Positions 43,131-51,882 of a stretch of DNA of 64,000 nt are shown one piece after another (positions within the stretch are counted from its first letter, which is position 1; each line of letters begins with the position of its first letter). Origin of the DNA: CBDFKS01 sp965248905 (GTDB lineage: Bacteria; Chloroflexota; Dehalococcoidia; Lucifugimonadales; JAGWBF01). The notes below the pieces were generated by a model. The model saw only the letters and a program-made list of their open reading frames with translations. It was not told the DNA's origin and made no database searches. A program made the translations under genes and the position numbers. The stretch lies in contig CBDFKS010000007.1 of assembly GCA_965248905.1 (NCBI GenBank), positions 496,001-560,000 on the forward strand. Reading direction: 5' to 3'.

Positions 43131-43148
43131 TTGTGAAAAATTTAACAA
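43131..43148. promoter_or_regulatory. Candidate Rex operator
   Basis: TTGTGAAAAATTTAACAA is an inverted repeat TTGT(G/T)AA-n4-TTAACAA, close to the known Rex consensus forms TTGTGAAnnnnTTCACAA and TTGTTAAnnnnTTAACAA. It lies in the rex-cca intergenic region, so it could control rex itself, cca or both. Confidence 0.65.
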
Positions 43149-43209
43149 CTCTAAGCCAAGTGCGTCGAGTTTTAGCCAGGCAAACCCGGCTACTATGCCC
43201 ATATCCATA

Positions 43210-43218
43210 TGTTATAAT
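43210..43218 (+). promoter_or_regulatory. Extended -10 promoter for cca
   Basis: TGTTATAAT, identical to the element before the ferredoxin gene. It ends 13 nt before ATG 43232, so the transcript would have only a very short leader. Confidence 0.6.
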
Positions 43219-43231
43219 GGCACCGTCCTAG

Positions 43232-44521
43232 ATGGTACGCCAGCGTTATCCACAGAAACGAGCCAGCTTGCTGCCCACCGTAGAGCGTTCTCTGCCACCC
43301 CGTACTTTCCATCTGCTTAGCGCCATCTCCGACAAGGCCGCGGGATTAGGGATGTCCCTTTATCTCGTTGGTGGCTCGGTGCGGGACATGCTAATGGAGA
43401 CTCCCCCTAAGGATATGGACCTGGTTGTCGAGGGCGATGCGTCTCTGCTAGCGTCGATGGTCTCCGAGGAGATCGGAGGGGACTTCCTGGGCCACGCCCA
43501 GTTCGGTACTGCCACTGTTCACCTGGAAGGCCATCGCTTCGACCTGGCCACGGCCAGACAGGAAACCTACGAGCGCCCTGGAGCCCTACCGGCGGTGAAC
43601 CCTAGTTCCATCCATGAGGATTTGGCGAGGCGGGACTTCTCCGTAAATGCTATGGCCATCGCCTTATCGGGATCCGATGCCGGCCATCTCCTGGACCCTC
43701 ATAATGGCGCACAAGACCTTAAAAAAGGTCTTGTGCGGGTGCTCCATCCCAAGAGCTTCGTAGACGATGCGACCCGCATTCTCCGAGCCGTGCGCTACGA
43801 GCAACGTTTGGAGTTTCAGCTGGAAACCGGGACCCAGGAACTAATGGTAGAAGCCCTAGAGAAAGGCATGTTCGATACCTTGAGTGGAGACCGCATAAGA
43901 CGGGAGTTGGAACTAATGCTCGAGGAGAAGCAGCCCCATCTTCCCTTATCCCGGTGTGGCGAACTAGGCATACTAAGGGCAATCTATCCTCCTCTCCAAG
44001 ACGGACCGGCGATGAAAGCGCTGGCCGGTCGGATTACTGAGGATGTGCCCATGGCATATCTAGCGGCCCTGTCCTATCCATTGGCTCAGCATGAAGGCGA
44101 GGCTTTCATCCATCGCCTTCCCATGCCCTCGAGCTGGGCTCGGGTCGTGCGAGACACCATCACTGTAAGAGTAAAGACCGGCCGCGACTCCACCGATCAT
44201 CCCTACTTCGAAGATCCCGACCTGCTGCCCAGTGAGATATGTGGCTTACTGGACCAGTTCTCTCCCACAAGCCTGGAGGTCAATGGGTGGCTCTCGGAGT
44301 CCCCTACCGTCCAGAAGGCACTGAATTCATACTTAACTGACTGGCGTTATGTAAAGCCGATGCTCGATGGGGACGAAATAGTTTCCCTGGGGATACCGAA
44401 GGGGCCGTTGATCGGTCAGATCCTGAGAGAGCTAAGAAATGCCAGAATAGATGGCAAAATCACTACCCGCGATGAGGAGATACGCCTTGTAGAACAGTAC
44501 TTCGAGGCGAAAGGAGACTGA
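43232..44521 (+). CDS. cca: CCA tRNA nucleotidyltransferase / poly(A) polymerase family
   Basis: Class II nucleotidyltransferase of 429 residues that adds or repairs the tRNA 3' CCA end, or polyadenylates RNA. Signatures: LVGGSVRDMLMETPPKDMDLVVEGDA with the catalytic DMD, RRDFSVNAMAIAL and DATRILRAVRYEQRLEFQLE. The C-terminal portion (about 230-429) is helical without an HD motif. There is no clear ribosome binding site, and the extended -10 lies so close to the ATG that translation may be near leaderless; alternatively it starts a little later. CCA addition versus polyadenylation cannot be told apart here. Confidence 0.9.
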   Translation: MVRQRYPQKRASLLPTVERSLPPRTFHLLSAISDKAAGLGMSLYLVGGSVRDMLMETPPKDMDLVVEGDASLLASMVSEEIGGDFLGHAQFGTATVHLEGHRFDLATARQETYERPGALPAVNPSSIHEDLARRDFSVNAMAIALSGSDAGHLLDPHNGAQDLKKGLVRVLHPKSFVDDATRILRAVRYEQRLEFQLETGTQELMVEALEKGMFDTLSGDRIRRELELMLEEKQPHLPLSRCGELGILRAIYPPLQDGPAMKALAGRITEDVPMAYLAALSYPLAQHEGEAFIHRLPMPSSWARVVRDTITVRVKTGRDSTDHPYFEDPDLLPSEICGLLDQFSPTSLEVNGWLSESPTVQKALNSYLTDWRYVKPMLDGDEIVSLGIPKGPLIGQILRELRNARIDGKITTRDEEIRLVEQYFEAKGD

Positions 44522-44525
44522 ATCT

Positions 44526-44747
44526 ATGACCGAACTGGAGGAGCTATGCGTAGCTTGCAGTGGACCTCTGGACGAGTATCATCAAGCTTCCTGTCAGATG
44601 TGCGGTGGCAAGTTTCATCAGCCATGGAGTGTTGACGCACAGGTGCCCCAATGCGGCCACATCGCCAGCCACGAGGAAGCTCTGGCATTGGTGTTCTTGT
44701 GCGAAAACTGCTACCAGGCCGTACAGGAAAACAGCCAACAAAATTAG
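44526..44747 (+). CDS. Small zinc-binding protein, unknown function
   Basis: 73 residues with four CxxC-type or Cys/His clusters: CVAC (8-11), CQMCGGKFH (23-31), CGHIASH (43-49) and CENC (59-62), which suggest two zinc sites, as in RING-like or treble-clef folds. It starts 4 nt after cca and is surely co-transcribed with it. I do not recognise a named family. Confidence 0.75.
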   Translation: MTELEELCVACSGPLDEYHQASCQMCGGKFHQPWSVDAQVPQCGHIASHEEALALVFLCENCYQAVQENSQQN

Positions 44748-44813
44748 TATCAAAATGATAGGCGGCCCAGACATATAAATGGCATCCGAGATTACTATTC
44801 GAGGGAGGTCTCT

Positions 44814-45851
44814 ATGAGGGCGGTATACATAGACGCCCATGGCGGGCCTGAGGTGTTGACCTATGGAGAGCGGCCGAACCCGGTTATAGAGCCCACCGAA
44901 GTGAAAGTGCACATCAAGGCTAGCGCCCTCAACCGTCTGGACCTCTACACCAGGGCAGGAGCCAAGGGCATGACTCGTGAGTTCCCGCCCCCGTTAATTT
45001 TAGGCGGCGATTCAGCGGGGGATATCGCAGAGGTCGGGAGCCAGGTCCATGGCTTGAAGGTTGGGGACAGGGTAGTGGTTAACCCCAAGATCACTTGCGG
45101 CCAGTGTTCAGACTGTCTGTCGGGGCAGGATGACCTCTGCGCCCATGGCAGGATGCTAGGCTCTGCTCTGGATGGTAGCTACGCCGAATACATGAGGGTG
45201 CCGGCTGTGAATGTTCACCTAATTGCCGAGCAGGTATCGTATGAAGAGGCTGCGGCGGTCCCCACCACCTATCTTCCCATGTGGAATATGTTGATCCGTC
45301 GAGGGCAGCTTAAGCCCTGGGAAACGGTGCTGGTATTGTCGGCATCCGCCGGAGTCGGCACCGCGGCCATTCAAGTGGCCAAGAACGTGATAGGCGCCAG
45401 GGTTATTGCAACCACCAGCACCGAAGAGAAAGCAGCTAAAGCCAAGGAGCTTGGAGCAGACGAGGTCATCAACTATACAGAACAGGATATCCGAGAGCGA
45501 GTTCGAGAGCTTACCGATGGTCACGGAGTCGAGATGGTGGTGGACCACGTTGGTGCCGAATTTTTCCAGGGGGCTTACAACTCCCTTAAACGGGGGGGGA
45601 GATACGGCATATGTGGTGTGACCACCGGTTATAAATCTGAACTGCACATGGGAACCCTATTCACTCGACAGCTCACAGTCTTCGGCGTCTACATGGGTTC
45701 CAAAGGGGATATGAGACAAATAGTCGAGATGCTCAACCGGGGTAGCATAAAGCCATCCATCCATCAAGTCTTTCCATTGGAGCAGGCGGCAGATGCCCAC
45801 ACCGCCATGAATACGCGCAACTTTTTCGGCAAGCTTGTCCTGGCGCCTTAG
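44814..45851 (+). CDS. Zinc-type alcohol dehydrogenase / quinone oxidoreductase family protein
   Basis: Medium-chain dehydrogenase of 345 residues. N-terminal GroES-like domain with GGDSAGDIAEVGSQVHGLKVGDRV and a structural-zinc loop CGQCSDCLSGQDDLC, then NAD(P)-binding Rossmann fold LVLSASAGVGTAAIQVAKN. Catalytic-zinc Cys and His are not in the usual C...GHE arrangement, so it may be a quinone-oxidoreductase-like enzyme despite the structural zinc. ATG 44814 follows GGGAGGTCTCT. Substrate unknown. Confidence 0.9.
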   Translation: MRAVYIDAHGGPEVLTYGERPNPVIEPTEVKVHIKASALNRLDLYTRAGAKGMTREFPPPLILGGDSAGDIAEVGSQVHGLKVGDRVVVNPKITCGQCSDCLSGQDDLCAHGRMLGSALDGSYAEYMRVPAVNVHLIAEQVSYEEAAAVPTTYLPMWNMLIRRGQLKPWETVLVLSASAGVGTAAIQVAKNVIGARVIATTSTEEKAAKAKELGADEVINYTEQDIRERVRELTDGHGVEMVVDHVGAEFFQGAYNSLKRGGRYGICGVTTGYKSELHMGTLFTRQLTVFGVYMGSKGDMRQIVEMLNRGSIKPSIHQVFPLEQAADAHTAMNTRNFFGKLVLAP

Positions 45852-45914
45852 TTAAAGCCCCTCGACCATTATTGACTGTCGCTATTCGGATATACAAAAA
45901 CAAGGAGGGCTGGC

Positions 45915-46868
45915 ATGGAGACCGTTGGATTTATCGGACTGGGCAACATGGGCTCAGGGATGGCCACAAATCTGCAGAAGAAGGGCTATTTAAAGGTCGT
46001 CTACGATGTGCGGGAGGAAGCTGCCCGTCCCTTCCTTGAAGCGGGCGCAAGACTGGCTAGCTCTCCTGCCGAGGTGGCTGAGCTTAGCGACGTTATTTGC
46101 TCCTCCCTGCCCGGGCCCAAGGAGGTGGAGGAGGTAGCCCTCAGTACTCTGGGGATACTGGAGGGCATCAAGCCAAACGGTGTCTATGTGGACCTCTCCA
46201 CAAGCCGGCCTACATTGATCCGTGAAATCGAGCCCAAGTTCCGCCAGAAGGGCGCCCATGTGTTGGATGCCCCCGTGAGTGGTGGGAAGGCAGGGGCTGC
46301 CGATGGAAACCTGGCCCTGATGGTAGGCGGTGAGCGAGAGATCTACGATAGAATAAAGCCTGTTCTGGACGCCATGGGCGATAAGGTGTTCTATGCGGGT
46401 GATATCGGCGCTGGCAGCGTCTGTAAGCTGGCCCATAACATGATCACCCAAGGTGTGATGCAGGCCATGGCCGAAGGGCTGACCTTGGGTGTAAAGGCGG
46501 GCGTGGAGCCCAAGGCACTTTGGGAATGTATTCGGCGGGGTGGTCTGGGGCGCATGAGTATATTGCACGAGATACCAGCCATCACCATATTCAAGGGCAA
46601 ATTCGAGCCTCCGGGATTCGCCCTGTCGCTGTTGCGTAAAGATATGGGATTGGCTACCGAGCTGGGACGAGAGTTCGATGTTCCTCTACCCGTAGCCAGT
46701 CTCTCCGAGCAGTTCCTCGTCCAAGCGATGAACCGGGGTTGGGGAGATAAGGATGCCAGTATCTTCTTCTGCCTTCAGGAGGAGATGGCCGACGTTGAGG
46801 TGCGTGCTGACGGAGTAGACCCGGTGAAGGCCGCCAAGTTTATCACTACCCATCCAGACATCGAGTAA
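45915..46868 (+). CDS. 3-hydroxyisobutyrate dehydrogenase-like enzyme
   Basis: Beta-hydroxyacid dehydrogenase of 317 residues. Dinucleotide motif GFIGLGNMGSGMATNLQKKGY, substrate motif DAPVSGGKAGAADGNLALMVGG and the catalytic-Lys helix GAGSVCKLAHNMITQG are all present. ATG 45915 has AAGGAGGGCTGGC before it. The family reduces or oxidises small beta-hydroxy acids such as 3-hydroxyisobutyrate or tartronate semialdehyde; the exact substrate is open. Confidence 0.93.
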   Translation: METVGFIGLGNMGSGMATNLQKKGYLKVVYDVREEAARPFLEAGARLASSPAEVAELSDVICSSLPGPKEVEEVALSTLGILEGIKPNGVYVDLSTSRPTLIREIEPKFRQKGAHVLDAPVSGGKAGAADGNLALMVGGEREIYDRIKPVLDAMGDKVFYAGDIGAGSVCKLAHNMITQGVMQAMAEGLTLGVKAGVEPKALWECIRRGGLGRMSILHEIPAITIFKGKFEPPGFALSLLRKDMGLATELGREFDVPLPVASLSEQFLVQAMNRGWGDKDASIFFCLQEEMADVEVRADGVDPVKAAKFITTHPDIE

Positions 46869-47159
46869 CTCAGCGATCGACTAAGGTTACCTCGACCCAG
46901 TGGTCAGGCCTTTTCATTCTTTTGTCATCCTGAGAAGCGAAGCGCCGAAGCATCTGGTGGGGAATAGTCTCCGCCTCCGTATGCGCTTTGCTGGGATGAG
47001 CCCCCGGCCCCACCAGACCCTTCGCGAAGTTTACCCTGAGGAACGAAGGGGCTCAGGAAGACAGTGAAAAGGCCCTCCCCTAGCAGTGCATTGACTGGAC
47101 ACTGTACACCCGCTGTACAATGAGTTCACCAAGTCCGACTCCTTTCCTGGAGGTGCCAG
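46869..47159. other. Intergenic region with repeat and a promoter
   Basis: Contains a repeat unit TCATCCTGAGAAGCGAAGCG (46925-46944) with partial inverse GTTTACCCTGAGGAACGAAG further on, and TTGACT (47091-47096), 19-bp spacer, TACAAT (47116-47121) as a probable promoter for the following gene. Confidence 0.5.
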
Positions 47160-48287
47160 ATGGCGAAGAAGGGTTTCAAGGTCCTGGACAGCGATATGCA
47201 CATCATGGAACCCCCAGATTTATGGCAGCGGTACATAGAGCCGAAGTTCGTGGACCGGGCGCCTCGTGGACTTGCCGAATCCGTGGGAGACATAATCATG
47301 GTTGGCCCTGACGGCAACATATGGGGGCATGACCCTGACTTTCAGCAGCTATTGCGTAGCAGTGGCGGGCGAGATTTTGAGCGTCATCAAGAGCGTTTCA
47401 AGTACTACTCTGAGAGGAACTGGACGCCAGAGGTACAGCTCGAAGCAATGGATGAAGAGGGCATAGATGTGGCGGTTATCTATCCCACACGAGGACTGTT
47501 CGCCCTTACTATACCAGACATGGAACCAGAGCTAGCAAGGGCGGTAGCTCGCGCGTATAATAACTGGCTCTACGACTTCTGCAGTCCTGATCCCAACCGT
47601 TTGATTGGCGCTGCCATGCTTTCTCCATTCGATGTGGAAGACGCGGTATACGAGGCCCGACGCTGCGTTAATGAGCTGGGCTTTCGTGGCACTTTCCTGA
47701 GGCCCAATCTAGTGAACGGGCGCAACTGGCATGACCAATATTACGAGCCGTTATGGGCCACTCTTGAGGAGCTCCAGGTGCCATTGGGCTTCCACGAGGG
47801 TGCAGGCTCGGCGCTGCGCGAGGCGGGTGATGAGTTCGGTACGAACCAGATGCTGAGACACACCTTCAGCCATCCGGTGGGGCAGATGATGGCGGCGGCC
47901 AGCTTCTCAGGTGGTGGCATCCTACACCGCCACCCAAATCTTCGCGTGGCCTTTTTGGAGGGCAACTGCTCCTGGCTGCCCTTCTTCCTGTGGCGGCTGG
48001 ACGAACACTGGGAGTGGACCGGAGATGTCTATGCTCAGGAGCTCACTATGGCCCCCAGCGAGTATTTCAAGCGTCAGTGTTTTGCCTCCGTGGAAGCGGA
48101 CGAAGAGCCGGCCAAGTACACCATCGATTACATGGGCAACGACCACATCGTATTCTCCACCGATTTCCCTCATAACGACTCCAAGTTCCCCAAATCGGTG
48201 GAGCGTTTCCTAGAGATGCCTCTGTCCGACGAAGACAAACGAAAGATATTGTGGGACAACTGCGCCAAGTACTACGGTATCTCCTAA
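47160..48287 (+). CDS. Metal-dependent amidohydrolase (ACMSD-like), copy 1
   Basis: TIM-barrel hydrolase or decarboxylase of 375 residues, amidohydrolase_2 type. N-terminal metal motif is D-S-D-M-H-I-M-E-P-P (with H-x-x-x-P instead of the plain HxH), with later GFHEGAGS, TFSHPVGQM, RVAFLEGNCSWLPFFLWRLDEH and the C-terminal Asp in FSTDFPHNDSKFP. Such enzymes decarboxylate or hydrolyse aromatic acids in catabolic pathways. ATG 47160 follows CCTGGAGGTGCCAG. A near-identical paralog is the next gene. Confidence 0.9.
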   Translation: MAKKGFKVLDSDMHIMEPPDLWQRYIEPKFVDRAPRGLAESVGDIIMVGPDGNIWGHDPDFQQLLRSSGGRDFERHQERFKYYSERNWTPEVQLEAMDEEGIDVAVIYPTRGLFALTIPDMEPELARAVARAYNNWLYDFCSPDPNRLIGAAMLSPFDVEDAVYEARRCVNELGFRGTFLRPNLVNGRNWHDQYYEPLWATLEELQVPLGFHEGAGSALREAGDEFGTNQMLRHTFSHPVGQMMAAASFSGGGILHRHPNLRVAFLEGNCSWLPFFLWRLDEHWEWTGDVYAQELTMAPSEYFKRQCFASVEADEEPAKYTIDYMGNDHIVFSTDFPHNDSKFPKSVERFLEMPLSDEDKRKILWDNCAKYYGIS

Positions 48288-48345
48288 GAAAATTTATCAG
48301 ACCCCCGCGACATGATAACCTACAAAATAAGTCGACATTTTCCTG

Positions 48346-48402
48346 TCATTCTGAGGGAGCGCAGCGACCGAAGAATCTAGATCCTTCGCTTTGCTCAGGA
48401 TG
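48346..48402. repeat. Inverted-repeat element (TCATTCTGAG type)
   Basis: TCATTCTGAGGGAGC ... CGAAGAATCT and AGATCCTTCG ... TTGCTCAGGATG form an imperfect hairpin between the two amidohydrolase genes. Related copies at 20579 and 49762. Confidence 0.7.
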
Positions 48403-48546
48403 GCTTCGAGATGAGTCTCTACAAGCGCAGCATTAATTAGTCAATCACGGTCTGGCGGGGGAATACATACCACAGTCTAAAGGCTATAGTAGATCCCTCC
48501 CCTACAATGGAATGGCCAGGTTAGCATCATCTCTCGGAGGTGCAGG

Positions 48547-49677
48547 ATGGTTAAGCAAGGCTTTAAGGTCCTGGACAGCGACATGCACATAGTGGAGCCG
48601 CCTGACCTGTGGCAGCGATACATAGAGCCCGAGTTCCAAGACCGGGCTCCTCGAGGATTTACCGATCCGATGAGGTTCATATTAATGGAGGGGCCCGACG
48701 GTAAGCCCTGGGGCAGGACGCCGTCCTCCGATGGGTCTACTCACCGTATGTTCACCGGCCGCTCATATAAGGAGCACCAGAAGATGATCCAGCCATTCCG
48801 AGAGCGAGGCTGGACTGGCGAAGTGCAACTGGAGGCCATGGACCAGGAAGGCATCGACGTGGCGGTGTTGTACCCCTCCAGGGCGCTGTTTGCCCTTACC
48901 GTGCCCAACATGGACCCTCGGCTGGCTGCCGCAGTAGCTCGAGCCTACAATAACTGGCTGTACGATTTCTGTCAGGCCGGTCCCAGCAGGCTCCTTGGAG
49001 CGGGCATGATATCTCCCTTCGACATAGAGGACGCCGTCGCGGAGTCACGCCGCTGCGTGAATGAGTTGGGCTTCAGAGGGGTTTTCCTGAGCCCCAACGA
49101 GGTGAACAATCGCAACTGGCACAACCCGTATTACGATCCCCTGTGGTCAACCCTCGACGAGCTGGGGGCTCCTGTTGGCTTCCATGAGGGTACAGGCGCG
49201 GCCATCGGATATGTAGGTGAGAACTTTGCTGACAACAACATGCTCAGCCATGTTTTCTCCCACCCGGGAGGGCAGATGCTAGCCGTGGCCAGCTTTTGTG
49301 GTGGCGGAGTTCTGGAGCGTCACCCCAGTTTACAGGCGGCTTTTCTAGAAGGTAACTGCTCCTGGTTACCTTTCCTGATGTGGCGTCTGGATGAGCACTG
49401 GGAGCGCCTGGCGGACGTGTGTGCGCCCGACCTCAAGATGGCGCCCAGCGAGTATTTCAAGCGTCAATGTTTCGCGTCCGTGGAAGCGGACGAGGAGCCC
49501 GCCAAGTACACCATCGATTACATGGGAAACGATCGCCTGGTGTTCTCCACTGACTTCCCCCACGACGACTCTAAGTTCCCCAACTCCGTTGAGCGTTTCC
49601 TGGAGATGCCATTTACGGAGGAGGACAAGCGGAAAATCCTATGGGACAACTGTGCCAAGTACTACGGAATCGAGTGA
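48547..49677 (+). CDS. Metal-dependent amidohydrolase (ACMSD-like), copy 2
   Basis: 376-residue paralog of the preceding gene with the same motifs: LDSDMHIVEPPDLWQRYIEP, GFHEGTGA, VFSHPGGQM, AAFLEGNCSWLPFLMWRLDEH and VFSTDFPHDDSKFP. Shared SEYFKRQCFASVEADEEPA-type segments show recent duplication. The largest differences are in the loop at about residues 50-85, near the expected active-site entrance. ATG 48547 follows CTCTCGGAGGTGCAGG. Probably acts on a related but different substrate. Confidence 0.9.
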   Translation: MVKQGFKVLDSDMHIVEPPDLWQRYIEPEFQDRAPRGFTDPMRFILMEGPDGKPWGRTPSSDGSTHRMFTGRSYKEHQKMIQPFRERGWTGEVQLEAMDQEGIDVAVLYPSRALFALTVPNMDPRLAAAVARAYNNWLYDFCQAGPSRLLGAGMISPFDIEDAVAESRRCVNELGFRGVFLSPNEVNNRNWHNPYYDPLWSTLDELGAPVGFHEGTGAAIGYVGENFADNNMLSHVFSHPGGQMLAVASFCGGGVLERHPSLQAAFLEGNCSWLPFLMWRLDEHWERLADVCAPDLKMAPSEYFKRQCFASVEADEEPAKYTIDYMGNDRLVFSTDFPHDDSKFPNSVERFLEMPFTEEDKRKILWDNCAKYYGIE

Positions 49678-49761
49678 CCGCCGGTAATTGCGGTTCTATA
49701 GTGGATTAGACGACATAGGCGATATAGAATTCGAAGTGACACGACGCTTCGACCAACGCTG

Positions 49762-49840
49762 TCATTCTGAGGGAGCAAGGCGACCGAAGAATCTCGCCTA
49801 GCCTGTAGCAACCATAGATTCTTCGCTTCGCTCAGAATGA
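49762..49840. repeat. Inverted-repeat element (TCATTCTGAG type), full copy
   Basis: TCATTCTGAGGGAGC...CGAAGAATCT (from 49762) and AGATTCTTCGCTTCGCTCAG to AATGA (to 49840) pair over most of their length. Could serve as a bidirectional terminator between the convergent genes here. Confidence 0.75.
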
Positions 49841-49924
49841 CCTAGGGGCGAAATCTTCTATCGGCCTTACGGTCAACTGCCCCTCGTACCCCCGTAAGCG
49901 TCCTCTGCGTGATAGCCAATAAGG

Positions 49925-50830
49925 TCAGTCCGCCGGCTGGGCGACGGGCTCGCCTATCAGGCCCATCTCGGTAACCCTTCGCATGAGCGATGCTCGCTGG
50001 TCAGCAGCCAGCGGCAATCCGGGCAGAATGGGGTCGCCGCAGTCTATGCCAAGTCGTTCGCTGAGCACGGCTTTAGCGGTGCCATGCACTCCGTAGGTTG
50101 ACACCAGGTCTGTCACCTCGCTGGCCTTCTCCTGAGCCGCCATCGCGCGGGCCAGGTCCCCGGCCTTGAAGGCTCTAAAGACCTCCACATACCGTTCCGG
50201 CGCCATTATGGGGGCTCCATCGATTGTGCCAGCAGCCCCTAAGGTTAGGGCAGGAAGCATCAGCATGCTCCAGCCTGACAAGCAGTCAAGTCCCATCTTC
50301 GCAAATACCCTGACATTGAAGAAAGTGAGGGCTGAGTGTTTCAAGCCCTGTAGCTGGGGCACCCTCTCCTGGACCTTTGCCATGAGCTCGGGCGAAAACT
50401 CGAGGCCCGTGGAGGAGGGAAAGTTGTATACGAAGAAGGGCAGATCTGCGGCTGCGGCTACCACCCTGTAATACTCCAGTAGCTCTTCTTCGGTGGGCCC
50501 ATAGAAGAATGGAGGAACCGAGGAGACGGCGTCGACCCCAGCCCTGGCAGCGTGCTCAGCCATTTGGGCAGACCGCGCCGTTGTTGTCGAGCCAACGTGC
50601 ATGATGATGTTGACTCTCCCGCGAGCCTGATCGGCGGCGATCTCGGCGAGACGCATATTCACTTCGTCGTCCAGCTTTACGCTTTCTCCCATGCCTCCCG
50701 CGACCCAGAAACCGTTGACACCGGCCTGAATGTTAAACTCCATCACCTTTCTGAAGGCGTCTTCATTTAACTTTCCTTCAGCGGTCATTGGCGTGATAAT
50801 GGCGGGATAGATCCCTTCGAATTTCGGCAT
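49925..50830 (-). CDS. DapA / N-acetylneuraminate lyase family aldolase
   Basis: Class I aldolase of 301 residues. N-terminal IYPAIITPMTAEGKLNEDAF, GMGESVKLDDEVN, catalytic Tyr in FFVYNFPSSTG and Schiff-base Lys in LQGLKHSALTFFN are present. ATG 50830 (rather than a further-upstream start at 50959) is chosen because AGGGAGG lies just before it and family similarity begins there; an extended -10 lies about 40 nt upstream. Neighbours are not lysine biosynthesis genes, so a catabolic keto-acid aldolase/lyase is more likely than DapA itself. Confidence 0.9.
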   Translation of the reverse strand: MPKFEGIYPAIITPMTAEGKLNEDAFRKVMEFNIQAGVNGFWVAGGMGESVKLDDEVNMRLAEIAADQARGRVNIIMHVGSTTTARSAQMAEHAARAGVDAVSSVPPFFYGPTEEELLEYYRVVAAAADLPFFVYNFPSSTGLEFSPELMAKVQERVPQLQGLKHSALTFFNVRVFAKMGLDCLSGWSMLMLPALTLGAAGTIDGAPIMAPERYVEVFRAFKAGDLARAMAAQEKASEVTDLVSTYGVHGTAKAVLSERLGIDCGDPILPGLPLAADQRASLMRRVTEMGLIGEPVAQPAD

Positions 50831-50870
50831 AGCAGGCCTCCCTTTTGCTGGCGTGAATGTGGACTCGGTT

Positions 50871-50879
50871 ATTATACCA
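50871..50879 (-). promoter_or_regulatory. Extended -10 promoter of the aldolase gene
   Basis: On the minus strand TGGTATAAT, a perfect TGnTATAAT, 40 nt upstream of the start at 50830 and in front of the 3' end of the OGG-like gene. Confidence 0.55.
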
Positions 50880-50933
50880 TGGTAACAGGCACAGATTTCC
50901 CGGACTTCAGGACGCCGATGAGGTACTGCAGAC

Positions 50934-51869
50934 TCAATCGCGTTTCGGCGCTCTCCCACTCAGCCTGCGGCCGTGGAATAGGTACAGCTCAGCGTATCCA
51001 GCATAAGGCCCGAAATAGTCCTGGGCCCAATCGAGCATCTCCTTATCGGGAGGAGGCTTTACCCCCTGGAAGTACCAGTCTTTTAACGCCCTTCGTATCC
51101 ACACGTCTATGGGGAAGGCCTCCAGCTTGTCCAATGAGTGCAATAGCACGCAGTCGGCAATCTTTGATCCTATGCCTGGCAGCTCGATGAGCCTTGCCTT
51201 GGCTTCCTGATATGGCATATGTCGCAGACTTTCCAGGTCGATGTCTCCACGGGCCACAGTCTTTGCTGCATTGTCCACGTAAGGAGCCCTGAATCCCAGC
51301 CCCAATCTTCTGAGCTCCGCCTCGCCTACCTCCGCTAGTCTATAGGGGGTTGGAAAAGAGTATCGTACGTAGCCGTCGAGCTCCAGCCGCTGGCCGAAGT
51401 TCTCCGATAGGGCTTCCATGTTGGCGTGTATCCTGGCGAGGTTTGAGTTGGCGGAGCAGATGAAAGATATTAGACATTCCCATGGGTCTATTCGAAGTAA
51501 TCTCAGTCCTTTGTACTGCTCAACCATCTGTGCGACCCGGGGGTCTCTGGTAATGTCCCGGTAGATCGCGTCGATGTCATCGTCCAGGCGCAAATAGCTG
51601 TGGAGTAGGCGTTTTATTTGGCTGGGATCGGTATGGGGTGCCGACCGAAGCTCCACGGAGTGTGTGCATTTGGGTAAGGAGGCCATGCTGGACCATATCT
51701 GGATGAGCTTGCCATGGACCACTCCCCAATGAGAGACTTCGATCTCACCGGATTCGGATGTCCCGTTCCGGCGCCAGCGGTGAGACTGGCCGCTCTCAAG
51801 GCTGGAGGCCAGGTCAAGGGGTTGCTCAATAACTATTCGCATTGCCGGATTCAGCATGTGATTATCCAC
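50934..51869 (-). CDS. OGG1-like 8-oxoguanine DNA glycosylase
   Basis: Base-excision repair enzyme of 311 residues with an N-terminal OGG-type domain and a HhH-GPD domain. The helix-hairpin-helix and catalytic residues are seen in ELPGIGSKIADCVLLHS (Lys236) and FPIDVWIRRAL (Asp255), the Lys/Asp pair of bifunctional OGG enzymes. The start is uncertain: GTG 51869, ATG 51857 or ATG 51842; none has a ribosome binding site, and the gene may be coupled to the helicase gene ending 13 nt upstream. Confidence 0.92.
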   Translation of the reverse strand: MDNHMLNPAMRIVIEQPLDLASSLESGQSHRWRRNGTSESGEIEVSHWGVVHGKLIQIWSSMASLPKCTHSVELRSAPHTDPSQIKRLLHSYLRLDDDIDAIYRDITRDPRVAQMVEQYKGLRLLRIDPWECLISFICSANSNLARIHANMEALSENFGQRLELDGYVRYSFPTPYRLAEVGEAELRRLGLGFRAPYVDNAAKTVARGDIDLESLRHMPYQEAKARLIELPGIGSKIADCVLLHSLDKLEAFPIDVWIRRALKDWYFQGVKPPPDKEMLDWAQDYFGPYAGYAELYLFHGRRLSGRAPKRD

Positions 51870-51882
51870 TATTCATATATCA

